Assembly (NCBI RefSeq): GCF_001424225.1 | Contig: NZ_LMOR01000001.1 | Location: 315,427 to 379,426, forward strand | DNA length: 64,000 nt | DNA from: Microbacterium sp. Leaf151 | GTDB lineage: Bacteria; Actinomycetota; Actinomycetes; Actinomycetales; Microbacteriaceae | Reading direction: 5' to 3' | Shown here: positions 16,863-24,978 of the stretch, piece by piece | How positions within the stretch are numbered: position 1 is the stretch's first letter | How the letters are laid out: each line of letters opens with the position of its first letter | Made by a program: the position numbers and the translations under genes | The notes under the pieces: generated by a model | Told to the model about the DNA's origin: nothing | Databases searched by the model: none | The model's input: the letters and a program-made list of their open reading frames with translations, nothing else

Positions 16863-17435
16863 ATGAGCCTGCGCATCACCGATGACCCCGCCGCCGACGA
16901 CCTGCTGACGAGCAACCCGCTCGCACTGCTCATCGGGATGCTGCTCGACCAGCAGGTCGCGATGGAGACGGCGTTCGCCGGCCCGCTGAAGATCCAGCAG
17001 CGCACCGGGTCGATGGATGCCGCCACCATCGCGCACGACGACCCCGACGACTTCGCCGCCGCGTTCTCCCGGTCGCCCGCGGTGCACCGCTTCCCGGGGT
17101 CGATGGCCAAGCGCGTCCAGTCGCTGTGCGCCGCCGTCGAGCAGGACTGGGACGGGGATGCCGCGAACATCTGGACCCGCGACGACCCCGACGGCGCGAC
17201 CGTGCTGAAGCGTCTGAAGGCGTTGCCCGGCTTCGGCGAGCAGAAGGCGAAGATCTTCCTCGCCCTGCTCGGTAAGCAGCGCGGATACGACGGCACCGGC
17301 TGGCGGGAGGCGTCGGCACCGTACGGCGAGGAGGGCTCGTTCCGCTCCGTCGCCGACATCGTCAGCCCCGAATCGCTCACCAAGGTGCGCGAACACAAGC
17401 GCGCCGCGAAAGCCGCCGCGAAAGCGGGCGACTGA
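16863..17435 (+). CDS. HhH-GPD family DNA repair-like protein
   Basis: 190 aa. The helix-hairpin-helix 'LKRLKALPGFGEQKAKIFLALLG' (residues ~118-140) is the DNA-binding core of base-excision glycosylases, and the N-terminal 'LLIGMLLDQQVAMETAFAGP' matches the HhH-GPD fold start. The usual catalytic Asp after the hairpin (as in VDTHV) is not in its standard context; 'GYDGTGW' is the only candidate. It therefore fits the uncharacterised actinobacterial HhH-GPD group better than a known glycosylase. GAGAAT then 6 bases precede ATG 16863. Ends in an Ala/Lys-rich tail. Confidence 0.85.
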   Translation: MSLRITDDPAADDLLTSNPLALLIGMLLDQQVAMETAFAGPLKIQQRTGSMDAATIAHDDPDDFAAAFSRSPAVHRFPGSMAKRVQSLCAAVEQDWDGDAANIWTRDDPDGATVLKRLKALPGFGEQKAKIFLALLGKQRGYDGTGWREASAPYGEEGSFRSVADIVSPESLTKVREHKRAAKAAAKAGD

Positions 17436-17552
17436 CCCCTCCTCCCCCGTGCGCGAAAAAGGAGAGTTCTCTCATATTCGCTTCGTCGTCCGGGAGCGAT
17501 GGTTAGAGTCGTCGAGTTCGCTGCAAGTTGTTCACGATCGAAGGGTGGGCTC

Positions 17553-17885
17553 GTGAAGTTCGCAATGGGTTCCGACACTCTGGGTGTGCTGACGAAGGCA
17601 ACCTCGGGGTCGAGTGATGAGCTGTCCCTGCTGGTGCGTCAGCTGTTCGAGGCCGCCGAGCCGCTCGAAGGGCAGTTCCAGGGCGCGGGTCGCGCCGCGT
17701 TCGACCGGTTCAAGTCGCGCACCGACGCGATCTCGTCCGAGCTGAAGCTCGCCCTCGACGGCGTGCTCGGCGGCATCTCGAGCATGGACCGCTCCTTCCA
17801 GGAAGGCGAGTCGTCCATGGTCGATCAGACCACCGGCCTGGAAGCAGGGTCGTCGTTCGACGCCGCCCGCTTCGGCGCGCGTTGA
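17553..17885 (+). CDS. WXG100-like small helical protein, type VII secretion substrate
   Basis: 110 aa from GTG, with AAGGGTGGG upstream. Predicted all-helical hairpin, size of ESAT-6/CFP-10 proteins; the turn has 'LEGQFQGAGRAAFDRF', where Phe replaces the Trp of the WXG motif. First gene of the secretion locus, followed 20 bases later by the next small helical protein. Likely an exported partner of, or adaptor for, the toxin at 18665 (inference). Confidence 0.75.
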   Translation: MKFAMGSDTLGVLTKATSGSSDELSLLVRQLFEAAEPLEGQFQGAGRAAFDRFKSRTDAISSELKLALDGVLGGISSMDRSFQEGESSMVDQTTGLEAGSSFDAARFGAR

Positions 17886-17905
17886 GGATCAGAGAGGACT
17901 GACTC

Positions 17906-18217
17906 ATGGTGAACCAGGGAGACCGTCGCGACTACTCGATCGCGGCCTCGCAGAACGCACAGGACAACTTCAACCGCGTCGCCGCGCTGCTGGAGTCGCT
18001 CATCGACCAGCGCGACCGCGACGTGCAGGCGGCCATGGCCGACTACTCCGCCGACGGGGTGTCGGAGGACTACCGCGCCAAAGAGCTGCGCTGGAAGAAC
18101 GCCGCCGCCGAGGTGCGCGGCATCATCCAGACGCTGCGTTCCTCGCTCGAGCGCAATGACGAATCGGCCCAGACCGCGCTGAGCAAGGCTCGCGCGGCGG
18201 TGGAGTCGATCGGCTGA
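17906..18217 (+). CDS. ESAT-6-like small helical protein
   Basis: 103 aa. Two long amphipathic helices with 'NAQDNFNRVAALLESLIDQRD' and 'YRAKELRWKNAAAEVRGIIQ', separated by 'ADYSADGVSEDY'; it resembles the 'pore-forming ESAT-6 family' proteins of actinobacteria. GAGGACTG precedes the ATG. Lacks a clear C-terminal YxxxD/E export signal. Probably secreted with or chaperoning the toxin. Confidence 0.75.
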   Translation: MVNQGDRRDYSIAASQNAQDNFNRVAALLESLIDQRDRDVQAAMADYSADGVSEDYRAKELRWKNAAAEVRGIIQTLRSSLERNDESAQTALSKARAAVESIG

Positions 18218-18320
18218 TACGGGCCGCACGATGCCGGGCGCGGTCGCGCCCGGCATCGCCGGTGCGCGGCGTCAGGGGTGAGCGACGCGCGCGCAGAACA
18301 GAAGTGAAGGGGATCGGGCG

Positions 18321-18665
18321 ATGACAGCGTGGCGTATTCAGCCGTCGGGTGTCGTATCCGTACTGCAGGACGTCAACGTCGATGCCGAGGCTCTCGGCAC
18401 GGCGCTGAATGCACTGAGCCCTGCTCTCGAGGGAGCGGTGACGGCGACGCAGTCGGGTGCGATCTCCGAGGCGGTCCAGGCGTACTTCGAGCAGGAGGAG
18501 GGCCCGCGCATCCAGGGCATGAGCACGCGCATCGGCGCGGCTGCCCAGGGTGTCGTCTCCGCCACCGAGGCGTACGTCGCCGGCGACATGGAGATGGCCG
18601 CCACCGCGCAGTCCGCCGCCGTCGCCGCCGTCTACCCGCCCGACCTTCCGAACGGGGCGATGTGA
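18321..18665 (+). CDS. DUF6507-like helical protein of the secretion locus
   Basis: 114 aa. Starts 'MTAWRIQPSGVVSVLQDV', typical of DUF6507 proteins found beside actinobacterial type VII toxins, followed by helices with 'SEAVQAYFEQEEGPRIQGM' and 'ATEAYVAGDMEMAATAQ'. GAAGGGG ribosome-binding site 9 bases upstream. Its stop overlaps the toxin start (TGATG), arguing for coupled translation and a 1:1 partner role, like the small adaptors of LXG toxins (inference). Confidence 0.75.
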   Translation: MTAWRIQPSGVVSVLQDVNVDAEALGTALNALSPALEGAVTATQSGAISEAVQAYFEQEEGPRIQGMSTRIGAAAQGVVSATEAYVAGDMEMAATAQSAAVAAVYPPDLPNGAM

Positions 18666-21373
18666 TGCCCAGCCCCATCGACTACGAGAAGATCCCCGGC
18701 GCCGACATCCAGCCGGATGCCATCGAAGAGAACGCCCGCACGGTCGGCACGATCTCCGGCCAGGTGGCGGAGCACGGATCCAACGTGAACTTCACCTGGC
18801 AGGGCATGGCGGCGGTCTACGAAGCGCCCGAATCGCCGACGCTGCTCGGGCTCATGGCCCCCGTCAGCTCCCAGGCGACGCAGGCGGGCGACAACCTGGC
18901 CGAGGTGTCGGCGGCGCTCGTCGCCTTCGCCGCCGACGTCCGGCCGATCAAGGCCGAGCTCGACGCGCTACGCGCCGACGCGAAGACGTTCGTGGATTCC
19001 ATCCAGGGTGGCGTTCAGGTGCGCGAGATCAACCCGGCGTGGACGGCCGCGCAGTCGCCCTACGGCGGGGCGACCACCATGCCGACCTATCAGGGATCGT
19101 GGGGGTCGTCGACGACGACGGCTCCGGCGGCTCCCGAGCAGTACCGCACGGTCACCAAGGAGTGGCACGAGTCGCAGGAGCACGTCGACCGCAACAACGA
19201 GCTGCTCGCCGCGGTGAACGCGCAGCAGGTCAAGCTGTGGGAGGCCGAGCGCACGTGCGCGAACCGCATCCGCGCGCTGTACGGCGCCGCCCCTCTGCGA
19301 GCCGCGCAGTCCGAAGACGACTCCCTCGGTTACGGCATCTCCGAGATCCCCGAGGGCACCGAGATGCCCTGGGGCGCCGAAGTCGAACGCACCGAGGGCT
19401 GCGGCGAGGCGACCGTGAACTTCGTGTTCAAGGACTTCCTGTGGGAGGGCATCGCCGTCGGTGGAGTCTGGGGCACGATCACCGGTCTCGGCACACTCGT
19501 GCTCGGCTACAACCCCGAAACGGGCGACTTCTTCTCGGGCGACGCCTACGGCGCCGCCTGGGGGAATCTCGGCATGCTCCTCTTCGCGGGCGCCGCCAAC
19601 ACCGGCATCCTCGCGCCCATCTTCCAATCCGACTCCCTGATGCAGTCCATGGGCATGGACGGGTTCCTCCCTCAAGAGGTGCGCGACTTCAAGGCGCAGG
19701 CCGACGAAGCCGCGATCAACACCGGCAAAGCGCTCATCGCGTGGGACAAGTGGCAGGACGACCCCGGCACCGCCCTCGGCGAGTCGGTCTTCAACGTGGG
19801 CACTGCGCTCATCCCCGTCGGCGGTGCGGCCGTCGCGGGCGTCAAGACCGCCTCGACCGCGGCCTCCGTCGTGTCGAAGATGGCGCGGGTCGCCGACTTC
19901 GTCGACCCGGCCGCGCTCGCGATGAACGGTGCCATGCGCCTCGGCGGCGCGGGGTTGCACAGCCTCGACGGCCTCATCGGCCGCCTCGGCTCGAACACCA
20001 CCGACGGTTTCCACCTCAACACCCCCGACATGCCGCTGGTCGCCGATGGCCCGACGTCGGCGCTGAGCGCACTGGACGGCGCGGGCGTGGATCTGGGCAC
20101 CGTCACGGCCCGCATCGACGACGGCGTGCCCGTGTACGAATTCCCCCCGACCGCCGAGATCCCTTCCGGCCGCGTCGAGATGCCCGCCGGCGCTTTCGAC
20201 GGCGTGCGCGGCGGCGATGTGCCCATGCGTACGGACGCGCCCGTGCGCACCGACGGCGGAGTGGATGCCGGTGTTACGGCGCCCGTACGCGAGCCCGAGC
20301 TCGTGGCGGCCGGTGGCGTGCGCGGTGAGGCGAGTCCCGGCGCCGTGGACTCCCTCGTCCAAGACGCCCCCGTCCGCCGCGAGACGAGCAGTTCGGGAGA
20401 GTCCACGGTCGTGCGCGAGCCCTCCACGGGCAGCGACCACAGCACCGCGGGCGGCGACGGCACCGGCGCTGGCGGCCACCTCGGTTCCGACAACGGCATC
20501 GGGAGTGGCGGCGTGGGCCGCGGCGACGACGGAGTCCCCCACGGCGGGCAAGACGACCGTGGCTCGGACGCCGGTCCTGGTGAGAGGACCACCCCCGACA
20601 ACGCGAACGCGTCCACGAACGACACGACGACGCCTGGGGCGCCTGGGGCGCCTGGGGCGCCTGGACGCGTGTACTCGATGATGGACGGGACCGAACACAC
20701 GACCTCGTTCGCGCCGGAGTCGCTCGGCGACAGTCGTGTGACCACGCCGCTTCTCGACAAGCACGGGGTGACGCGCTCGCAATTCGAAGACCTGATCAAC
20801 AGGCCGATCGACACCCTGAGCACGGCTGAGAAGACCGTCGTCAACGGCGTTCGCAACGAACTCACCGCTCAGGTATCTCCGGACACGGTCTTCCAGAAGG
20901 TGCTCGACCAGCCGCACTTCGACTCGACGGGGACCCTGACATTCGGGCAGGGCGAGAACATCGTCCTCGGCGACGAGGGCACGATCACCGGGTCCGTGTC
21001 GGTCGCGGAAGACACCGCGCACCTGACGACGCCCGCGGACTTCTACCGGTCCCTGCGGCTCGACTATCCCGGAACGAATTTCCTGAAGGACGATCAGTCG
21101 GCATTCGTCGTCCGGTTCCAGCCGGACATCGACACGTCGGGGTCGGTGAAGCCCCAGCTGCACAGCTCGATGGGTGGCGACGGGTCCGTCGACCATTACC
21201 GCCCGCCGTTCACGGGCAACGGATTCCTCAAGACGGGCGACGACATCATCCCGGAGTACCGCGCCCAACGTGTCGATATGCGAGATGGCGCAGAGATGTG
21301 GGAAGTCCTGGATGATGGAACGCAACGACTCTTCGCGGTGCTACGCGCCGGCGAGTGGATACCGGTGGGGTGA
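18665..21373 (+). CDS. Type VII-secreted polymorphic toxin with C-terminal toxin domain
   Basis: 902 aa. Residues ~1-125 are a helical targeting region with a WXG-like 'FTWQGMAAVYEAPE'. A middle part (residues ~250-330) has hydrophobic Gly-rich segments ('GIAVGGVWGTITGLGTLVL'). Residues ~490-660 are disordered (Gly/Asp/Ser), ending in Pro-Gly-Ala repeats encoded by a 9-bp tandem repeat. The C-terminal domain, residues ~668-902, is not a family I recognise; its last ~160 residues are related to the first half of the protein at 21811. An immunity-like gene starts 3 bases after the stop. The modular layout fits a contact- or diffusion-delivered antibacterial toxin; activity is unknown. Confidence 0.8.
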   Translation: MPSPIDYEKIPGADIQPDAIEENARTVGTISGQVAEHGSNVNFTWQGMAAVYEAPESPTLLGLMAPVSSQATQAGDNLAEVSAALVAFAADVRPIKAELDALRADAKTFVDSIQGGVQVREINPAWTAAQSPYGGATTMPTYQGSWGSSTTTAPAAPEQYRTVTKEWHESQEHVDRNNELLAAVNAQQVKLWEAERTCANRIRALYGAAPLRAAQSEDDSLGYGISEIPEGTEMPWGAEVERTEGCGEATVNFVFKDFLWEGIAVGGVWGTITGLGTLVLGYNPETGDFFSGDAYGAAWGNLGMLLFAGAANTGILAPIFQSDSLMQSMGMDGFLPQEVRDFKAQADEAAINTGKALIAWDKWQDDPGTALGESVFNVGTALIPVGGAAVAGVKTASTAASVVSKMARVADFVDPAALAMNGAMRLGGAGLHSLDGLIGRLGSNTTDGFHLNTPDMPLVADGPTSALSALDGAGVDLGTVTARIDDGVPVYEFPPTAEIPSGRVEMPAGAFDGVRGGDVPMRTDAPVRTDGGVDAGVTAPVREPELVAAGGVRGEASPGAVDSLVQDAPVRRETSSSGESTVVREPSTGSDHSTAGGDGTGAGGHLGSDNGIGSGGVGRGDDGVPHGGQDDRGSDAGPGERTTPDNANASTNDTTTPGAPGAPGAPGRVYSMMDGTEHTTSFAPESLGDSRVTTPLLDKHGVTRSQFEDLINRPIDTLSTAEKTVVNGVRNELTAQVSPDTVFQKVLDQPHFDSTGTLTFGQGENIVLGDEGTITGSVSVAEDTAHLTTPADFYRSLRLDYPGTNFLKDDQSAFVVRFQPDIDTSGSVKPQLHSSMGGDGSVDHYRPPFTGNGFLKTGDDIIPEYRAQRVDMRDGAEMWEVLDDGTQRLFAVLRAGEWIPVG
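20632..20665 (+). repeat. 9-bp tandem repeat encoding a PGA linker
   Basis: CCTGGGGCG units repeat three times and a fourth is partial, giving PGAPGAPGAPG just before the toxin domain. Such a repeat can vary by recombination and marks the domain junction. Confidence 0.8.
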
Positions 21374-21376
21374 CGG

Positions 21377-21814
21377 ATGTCGTCGACAATTCCCGTAAGC
21401 GAGACGCAGTTCGAGTACCGCGGGAAGCGCTACTCGCGGCATTCCGGTGGTGACGACTACGTCCGCCTCGTCACGGACGACGCGCCGACCCGCGAGGCTT
21501 TCCCTGACGCGATCGAGTTGAACGACGACCCCCAGGATCCGTGGGTGAAACTCCCGCGGCGGGTGATCTCCGCTCGCTTCGCGCAGGAGGTCACCGGCAC
21601 CTGGCACGGTGTGCCCGTCACGGTGGGCGAGCGGATCAGGACAGGCCTCCGCCGCGGAATGGTCAGGGTCTGGTACGCGGGCACCACGCCGGACGAGGCT
21701 CTCGCCGCGGGACTCGACGGAAACCAGAACGACGGGTGGTCGGCGTTGGCGCAACCGAGTGACGTGGGCGACGTGCACGTCGAATCGACACGACACCCGA
21801 TGGTGAGCCCATGA
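21377..21814 (+). CDS. Putative immunity protein for the upstream toxin
   Basis: 145 aa, soluble, no signal peptide. Not a family I recognise by name. Starts with a beta-type segment 'ETQFEYRGKRYSRHSGGDDY' and contains 'WHGVPVTVGERIRTGL' and 'VRVWYAGTTPDEALAAGL'. Its position 3 bases after the toxin stop, small size and cytoplasmic nature are the standard immunity context. It is weakly similar to the second half of the next gene, with which it overlaps by 4 bases (ATGA). Confidence 0.65.
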   Translation: MSSTIPVSETQFEYRGKRYSRHSGGDDYVRLVTDDAPTREAFPDAIELNDDPQDPWVKLPRRVISARFAQEVTGTWHGVPVTVGERIRTGLRRGMVRVWYAGTTPDEALAAGLDGNQNDGWSALAQPSDVGDVHVESTRHPMVSP

Positions 21815-22644
21815 GGGCCGTCCTGCAGAAGCTCCTGCACCCCGGGATGTCTCAGCTCGTCCGCGAGCGCGGCTACGCGCAGGTCGGGGGGCATGTCGTG
21901 GCAGCCGCAGACGCGACGGGGCTGCGAACAGCCAACGCTCTCCGGGAGGCATACGGTTGGCCGTCGGATCCTTCCGGTCACGTCGACGTCGTCCGCTTCG
22001 AGGTCCCCGTGTGCGCGACCCTCACCGCGCCACCGCAGGTGGAGCGGCCGTGGCCGTCCTACCCGCTCGGCTTCCTTCGTCCCGTCGACGAAGCGATCGT
22101 TCCGGTGTGGAGCATGTCGACCACGCGCTACTCTCCCGGCGCCGAACTCTGGCGGATCTCCGACGACGGTCAACAAGAGCTCCTCGCGGCTTACGGTGGA
22201 GCGGCGCGCGGGTGGACCGCGCTCCCAGATCAACCGCCGGTCGAGGAATGGCACCCATCCAGCCGTTTCTTCGGCACGCGCGCGGTCCACGACGGGACCG
22301 AGTTCGCCGCGGATGTCCACGGCGACCAGGTGGAACTCACCTCGTATGTCGAGCAGACCTCCGCGGAGTGGTCCCCCGTGCGCATCGGCGCATGGACGAG
22401 AACCGTTCCCCTCGTGGCCTGCGACGTCTACGAACTCGGGTTCACGGCCACTCTCGGCGGCGTCCCCCTGCGCGTGCTCGAACAGTACGACGGCGCGGTA
22501 CGCGCCCAACTCCTGACCGACGACCCCGAGACCGCCAGCCGACTGTCGGCCGTCATGGTGGACTACGGCGTCTTCGAAGTCTCCGGCATTCCGGGGACTG
22601 AACTCGGCGATACGCAGCTCGTAGCTGATCAGCTCGTCGCCTGA
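21811..22644 (+). CDS. Fusion of a toxin-domain-like half and an immunity-like half
   Basis: 277 aa, cytoplasmic. Residues ~4-145 parallel the toxin C-terminus: 'VLQKLLHPG' against 'VFQKVLDQP', 'VVRFEVP' against 'VVRFQPD', and 'GFLRPVDEAIVP..GAELWRISDDGQQELLA' against 'GFLKTGDDIIPE..GAEMWEVLDDGTQRLFA' (compared by eye, in segments). Residues ~150-277 parallel the immunity protein at 21377: 'GGVPLRVLEQYDGAVRAQLLTDDPETA' against 'HGVPVTVGERIRTGLRRGMVRVWYAGTTPDEA'. The gene thus looks like an orphan toxin module joined in one polypeptide to its immunity domain. It lacks a targeting region, so it is probably not secreted. Confidence 0.65.
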   Translation: MRAVLQKLLHPGMSQLVRERGYAQVGGHVVAAADATGLRTANALREAYGWPSDPSGHVDVVRFEVPVCATLTAPPQVERPWPSYPLGFLRPVDEAIVPVWSMSTTRYSPGAELWRISDDGQQELLAAYGGAARGWTALPDQPPVEEWHPSSRFFGTRAVHDGTEFAADVHGDQVELTSYVEQTSAEWSPVRIGAWTRTVPLVACDVYELGFTATLGGVPLRVLEQYDGAVRAQLLTDDPETASRLSAVMVDYGVFEVSGIPGTELGDTQLVADQLVA

Positions 22645-22690
22645 ATGCCCGCAGTTCTCCCCGCGTCGGCCGCGGCGCGGTCGCGTCGCG

Positions 22691-22716
22691 CTCCCTTGCG
22701 GCTTTGCGCGAGGGAG
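22691..22716. terminator. Hairpin 1 after the toxin-immunity genes
   Basis: CTCCCTTGCG pairs with CGCGAGGGAG across a 6-base loop (one G-U pair). It lies 46 bases beyond the stop of the fusion gene. No T-run follows. Confidence 0.5.
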
Positions 22717-22734
22717 ACGGGATCGAGCCTGGAT

Positions 22735-22764
22735 CCCTCCGCGTCCCGGCCTGGACGCGGAGGG
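22735..22764. terminator. Hairpin 2 after the toxin-immunity genes
   Basis: CCCTCCGCGTCC and GGACGCGGAGGG form a perfect 12-bp stem with a 6-base loop, 18 bases after hairpin 1. Together they probably separate toxin/immunity transcription from the secretion-machinery operon. Confidence 0.6.
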
Positions 22765-22854
22765 GCAGACGTGCTCGTGAGTGCGCGATTCTGCCGCGCC
22801 GTGAGTTGTCCACGCAAGGGACGCATCAACTCGGCAGCACCGCGGCGACCCACC

Positions 22855-22860
22855 TATGGT
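22855..22860 (+). promoter_or_regulatory. Possible -10 (TATGGT) of the secretion-machinery operon
   Basis: TATGGT lies 20 bases before the GTG of the FHA gene and leaves room for its GAGGAGG site. No convincing -35 is visible. Confidence 0.35.
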
Positions 22861-22880
22861 GGAAGGTCGAGGAGGCACCC

Positions 22881-23651
22881 GTGACGAGCATGCAGGAAGC
22901 ATCACGCCTGGCCGACGTGGACCCCTTCGTCTTCACCGAGCGCGCCCGCGCCGGAAAGATCGTCGGCGCTTCAGCCCTCGACATCGTCATGCCGCTCGCT
23001 CTTCTCGCCAGCGGGATCGTCGTCATCGTGACGGGTCCGTCCGCTCTCGGGTGGCTCCTCGTCATCGCCGCAATCGGCCTCCTCGCCGTTGCCGTCTGGT
23101 TGCTGGGGCGGACCGGACGCACCCTCGGTACGGCCACCGTCGACGCGCGCATCGTCCGCCGGACGACGGGTGCCGCTGCGGGCGGCGCGGCCGTGTGGGC
23201 ACTGGTGTCCGGCAAGCTCGCGATGGTCGACCTGCGCCGCGGTCGTGACCCGTTCGCCCCGGCGATCGCGCCCTTCCGCTTCCCCGAGGTCGCCCCCGCA
23301 GCCCCGGGCCGGGCCCGGCGCGGAAGCGTGCCGACGCTGCTGCTCGACTCCGGCGAACGCCTTCCCCTCGACACCGCCCTCATCCTGGGTCGGGCGCCCT
23401 CGGCCCCGGCCGACGCCCCGGCCGAGGTGTACCGCTGGGCCGATATGTCGCGCACGCTCTCGAAGTCGCACGTGCGCCTCGAGTGGGACGGCCGGCAGGT
23501 ATGGGTCATCGACCTGGGCTCGACCAACGGCACCTTCGTTCGCGGCGACGGGGCGTCCACTCCCCTCCTCCCCCACCAACGCACCCCCGTGCCCACCGGT
23601 GTCGTCCTCGAGATCGGTGACCGCACGCTGACCGTCCGGGATGCCGCATGA
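22881..23651 (+). CDS. Membrane-anchored FHA-domain protein of the type VII locus
   Basis: 256 aa from GTG with GAGGAGG 5 bases upstream. Two membrane helices at residues ~32-75 ('LDIVMPLALLASGIVVIV', 'GWLLVIAAIGLLAVAVWLL'), then a cytoplasmic domain ending in an FHA fold: 'ALILGRAP', 'RTLSKSHVRLEWDG', 'VIDLGSTNGTFV'. The conserved Arg, Ser-x-x-His and Asn of the phosphothreonine pocket are all present. FHA domains in type VII loci are thought to tune assembly through phospho-signalling. Its stop overlaps the next start (ATGA). Confidence 0.9.
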   Translation: MTSMQEASRLADVDPFVFTERARAGKIVGASALDIVMPLALLASGIVVIVTGPSALGWLLVIAAIGLLAVAVWLLGRTGRTLGTATVDARIVRRTTGAAAGGAAVWALVSGKLAMVDLRRGRDPFAPAIAPFRFPEVAPAAPGRARRGSVPTLLLDSGERLPLDTALILGRAPSAPADAPAEVYRWADMSRTLSKSHVRLEWDGRQVWVIDLGSTNGTFVRGDGASTPLLPHQRTPVPTGVVLEIGDRTLTVRDAA

Positions 23652-24721
23652 CAACCGTCGACCACCCCCTCGTCGATGCCGCCGGCCCGGGCTGGGTCGG
23701 CACCGAGACGCGCGTGCCGATCATCGCCCTCACCACCGCGACGAGCGACTGGCTGCACAAGACGGCCACCCAGGGTCTGCGCCCGATCATCGTCTCGGGC
23801 GAGCACTCGCGCATGACGCAACCGCTGGCCCAGGTGCTGTCGTCGGTGCAGGGCCACTGGGTCGTCCGCGCCCGCGACGACGGCTTCTACGATGCCCGCA
23901 CGGGCGTGCGCCTCGACGCTCCGGCCGACGCGCTCACCGCCGGAACGCCGACGCCCGAGAACGTGCACCCCCTGTTCGTGCGGGCGCAGGTGGCATCCAG
24001 TCTGCAGGTGGTGGCGACGGTGTCGACGCGTCACCGCGTGACCCGCCCGGTGCGGATGGGCGGGGTCGCCGAGGCGGCTGTCGCGCTGTTCACCGGGGCG
24101 GGACCGGCGGCGTGGGGCGCCGTCGAACCGCTCCTCGCCCCCTGGGACCGTGACGACCTCACCGAGCGCTCACGGCGGCGGGTCCCCCTCGACAGCCACT
24201 GGACCGCGGTCGGGGGCAGCGAGCGCGCGGTCATCGCGACGATCCAGGCCGCCCGCACCAGCGAGGGACTCGAGGAGACCACGCGCGTGTGGGCCGCGGT
24301 CCCCGGGGTGGGGCGCGACGCGGGAACGGCGGCGACGGCCGAGGCCCGTGAACTCCTGGCGCGAGCGGCGACCGTGGGGCTTCCGCTCATCGGCGTCGCG
24401 TTCGCGGCGATCGGCGCCCCCGACCTCGCCCGCCGCGCTACCGCGGCCCCCCACCCTGAGCCCCTCGTGCTGCTGATCGGGCCCGTGGGCGTGCGAGCCC
24501 TGGGCATGGACGCGAAGCGCTGGATCGACGACGTCGGTGGCACGACCGTCGGCAGCCCCCGGCTCCCGAGCGTACTGCTGCCGCTCGGATCCGTCGACGG
24601 CGGCGGATGGACGCGCCTGAACGAGGTGCTGGCGACGGTGGATCCGACGCGGCTCGCCGAACTGCTCGATCTCGCGCCGCAGGTGCGCGCCCAGCTCATC
24701 GCGCGGGAAGGAGCCCGCTGA
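23648..24721 (+). CDS. DUF6177-like type VII-associated cytoplasmic protein
   Basis: 357 aa, no membrane segments. 'WVGTETRVPIIALTTATSDWL' at the start and 'GHWVVRARDDGFYDARTG' near residue 75 resemble the DUF6177 proteins that accompany EccC/EccD in Microbacterium-like genomes (from memory, not searched). It occupies the place of an EspG-like chaperone in mycobacterial ESX loci, but no sequence link is evident. Coupled by 4-base overlap upstream and TGATG overlap downstream. Confidence 0.6.
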   Translation: MTTVDHPLVDAAGPGWVGTETRVPIIALTTATSDWLHKTATQGLRPIIVSGEHSRMTQPLAQVLSSVQGHWVVRARDDGFYDARTGVRLDAPADALTAGTPTPENVHPLFVRAQVASSLQVVATVSTRHRVTRPVRMGGVAEAAVALFTGAGPAAWGAVEPLLAPWDRDDLTERSRRRVPLDSHWTAVGGSERAVIATIQAARTSEGLEETTRVWAAVPGVGRDAGTAATAEARELLARAATVGLPLIGVAFAAIGAPDLARRATAAPHPEPLVLLIGPVGVRALGMDAKRWIDDVGGTTVGSPRLPSVLLPLGSVDGGGWTRLNEVLATVDPTRLAELLDLAPQVRAQLIAREGAR

Positions 24722-24978
24722 TGCCCGACCAGCGCGACACGGTTCTCATCGAGCAGGCCAAGATCCAGCGCATGCGCCTGGGCGCCGCCCTCGTCTACGG
24801 CCACATCGGCGAGCGGCGCACCGTCAACGATCACATGAAGCGGTTGATGGGATCCATCGTCGTCGCCGCGATCGCCTGCGCCGCGTGCGTGGGCGTGTCC
24901 TTCGTGTCGCAGCTGCTCACCGAGCGCGCGCAGACGAGCACCTCCATCCAGACCCCGACCGGAGCCGTCACCCCGTGA
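24721..24978 (+). CDS. Small single-pass membrane protein, possible minimal EccB
   Basis: 85 aa. A basic cytoplasmic N-terminus ('AKIQRMRLGAALVYGHIGERR', 'DHMKRLMGS') leads into one membrane helix ('IVVAAIACAACVGVSFVSQLL') and ~18 extracytoplasmic residues. Order and topology match the first ~85 residues of EccB (a basic cytoplasmic N-terminus, one helix), but the large periplasmic EccB domain is absent. The EccB relation is inference from topology and synteny. TGATG overlap with the previous gene, GTGA overlap with eccD. Confidence 0.6.
   Translation: MPDQRDTVLIEQAKIQRMRLGAALVYGHIGERRTVNDHMKRLMGSIVVAAIACAACVGVSFVSQLLTERAQTSTSIQTPTGAVTP

Noticed and set aside
20666..21373. TNT (NAD glycohydrolase) toxin domain
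   Set aside because: The characteristic TNT motifs (DRFG, FGQPGGGTQ-like end) are not present.
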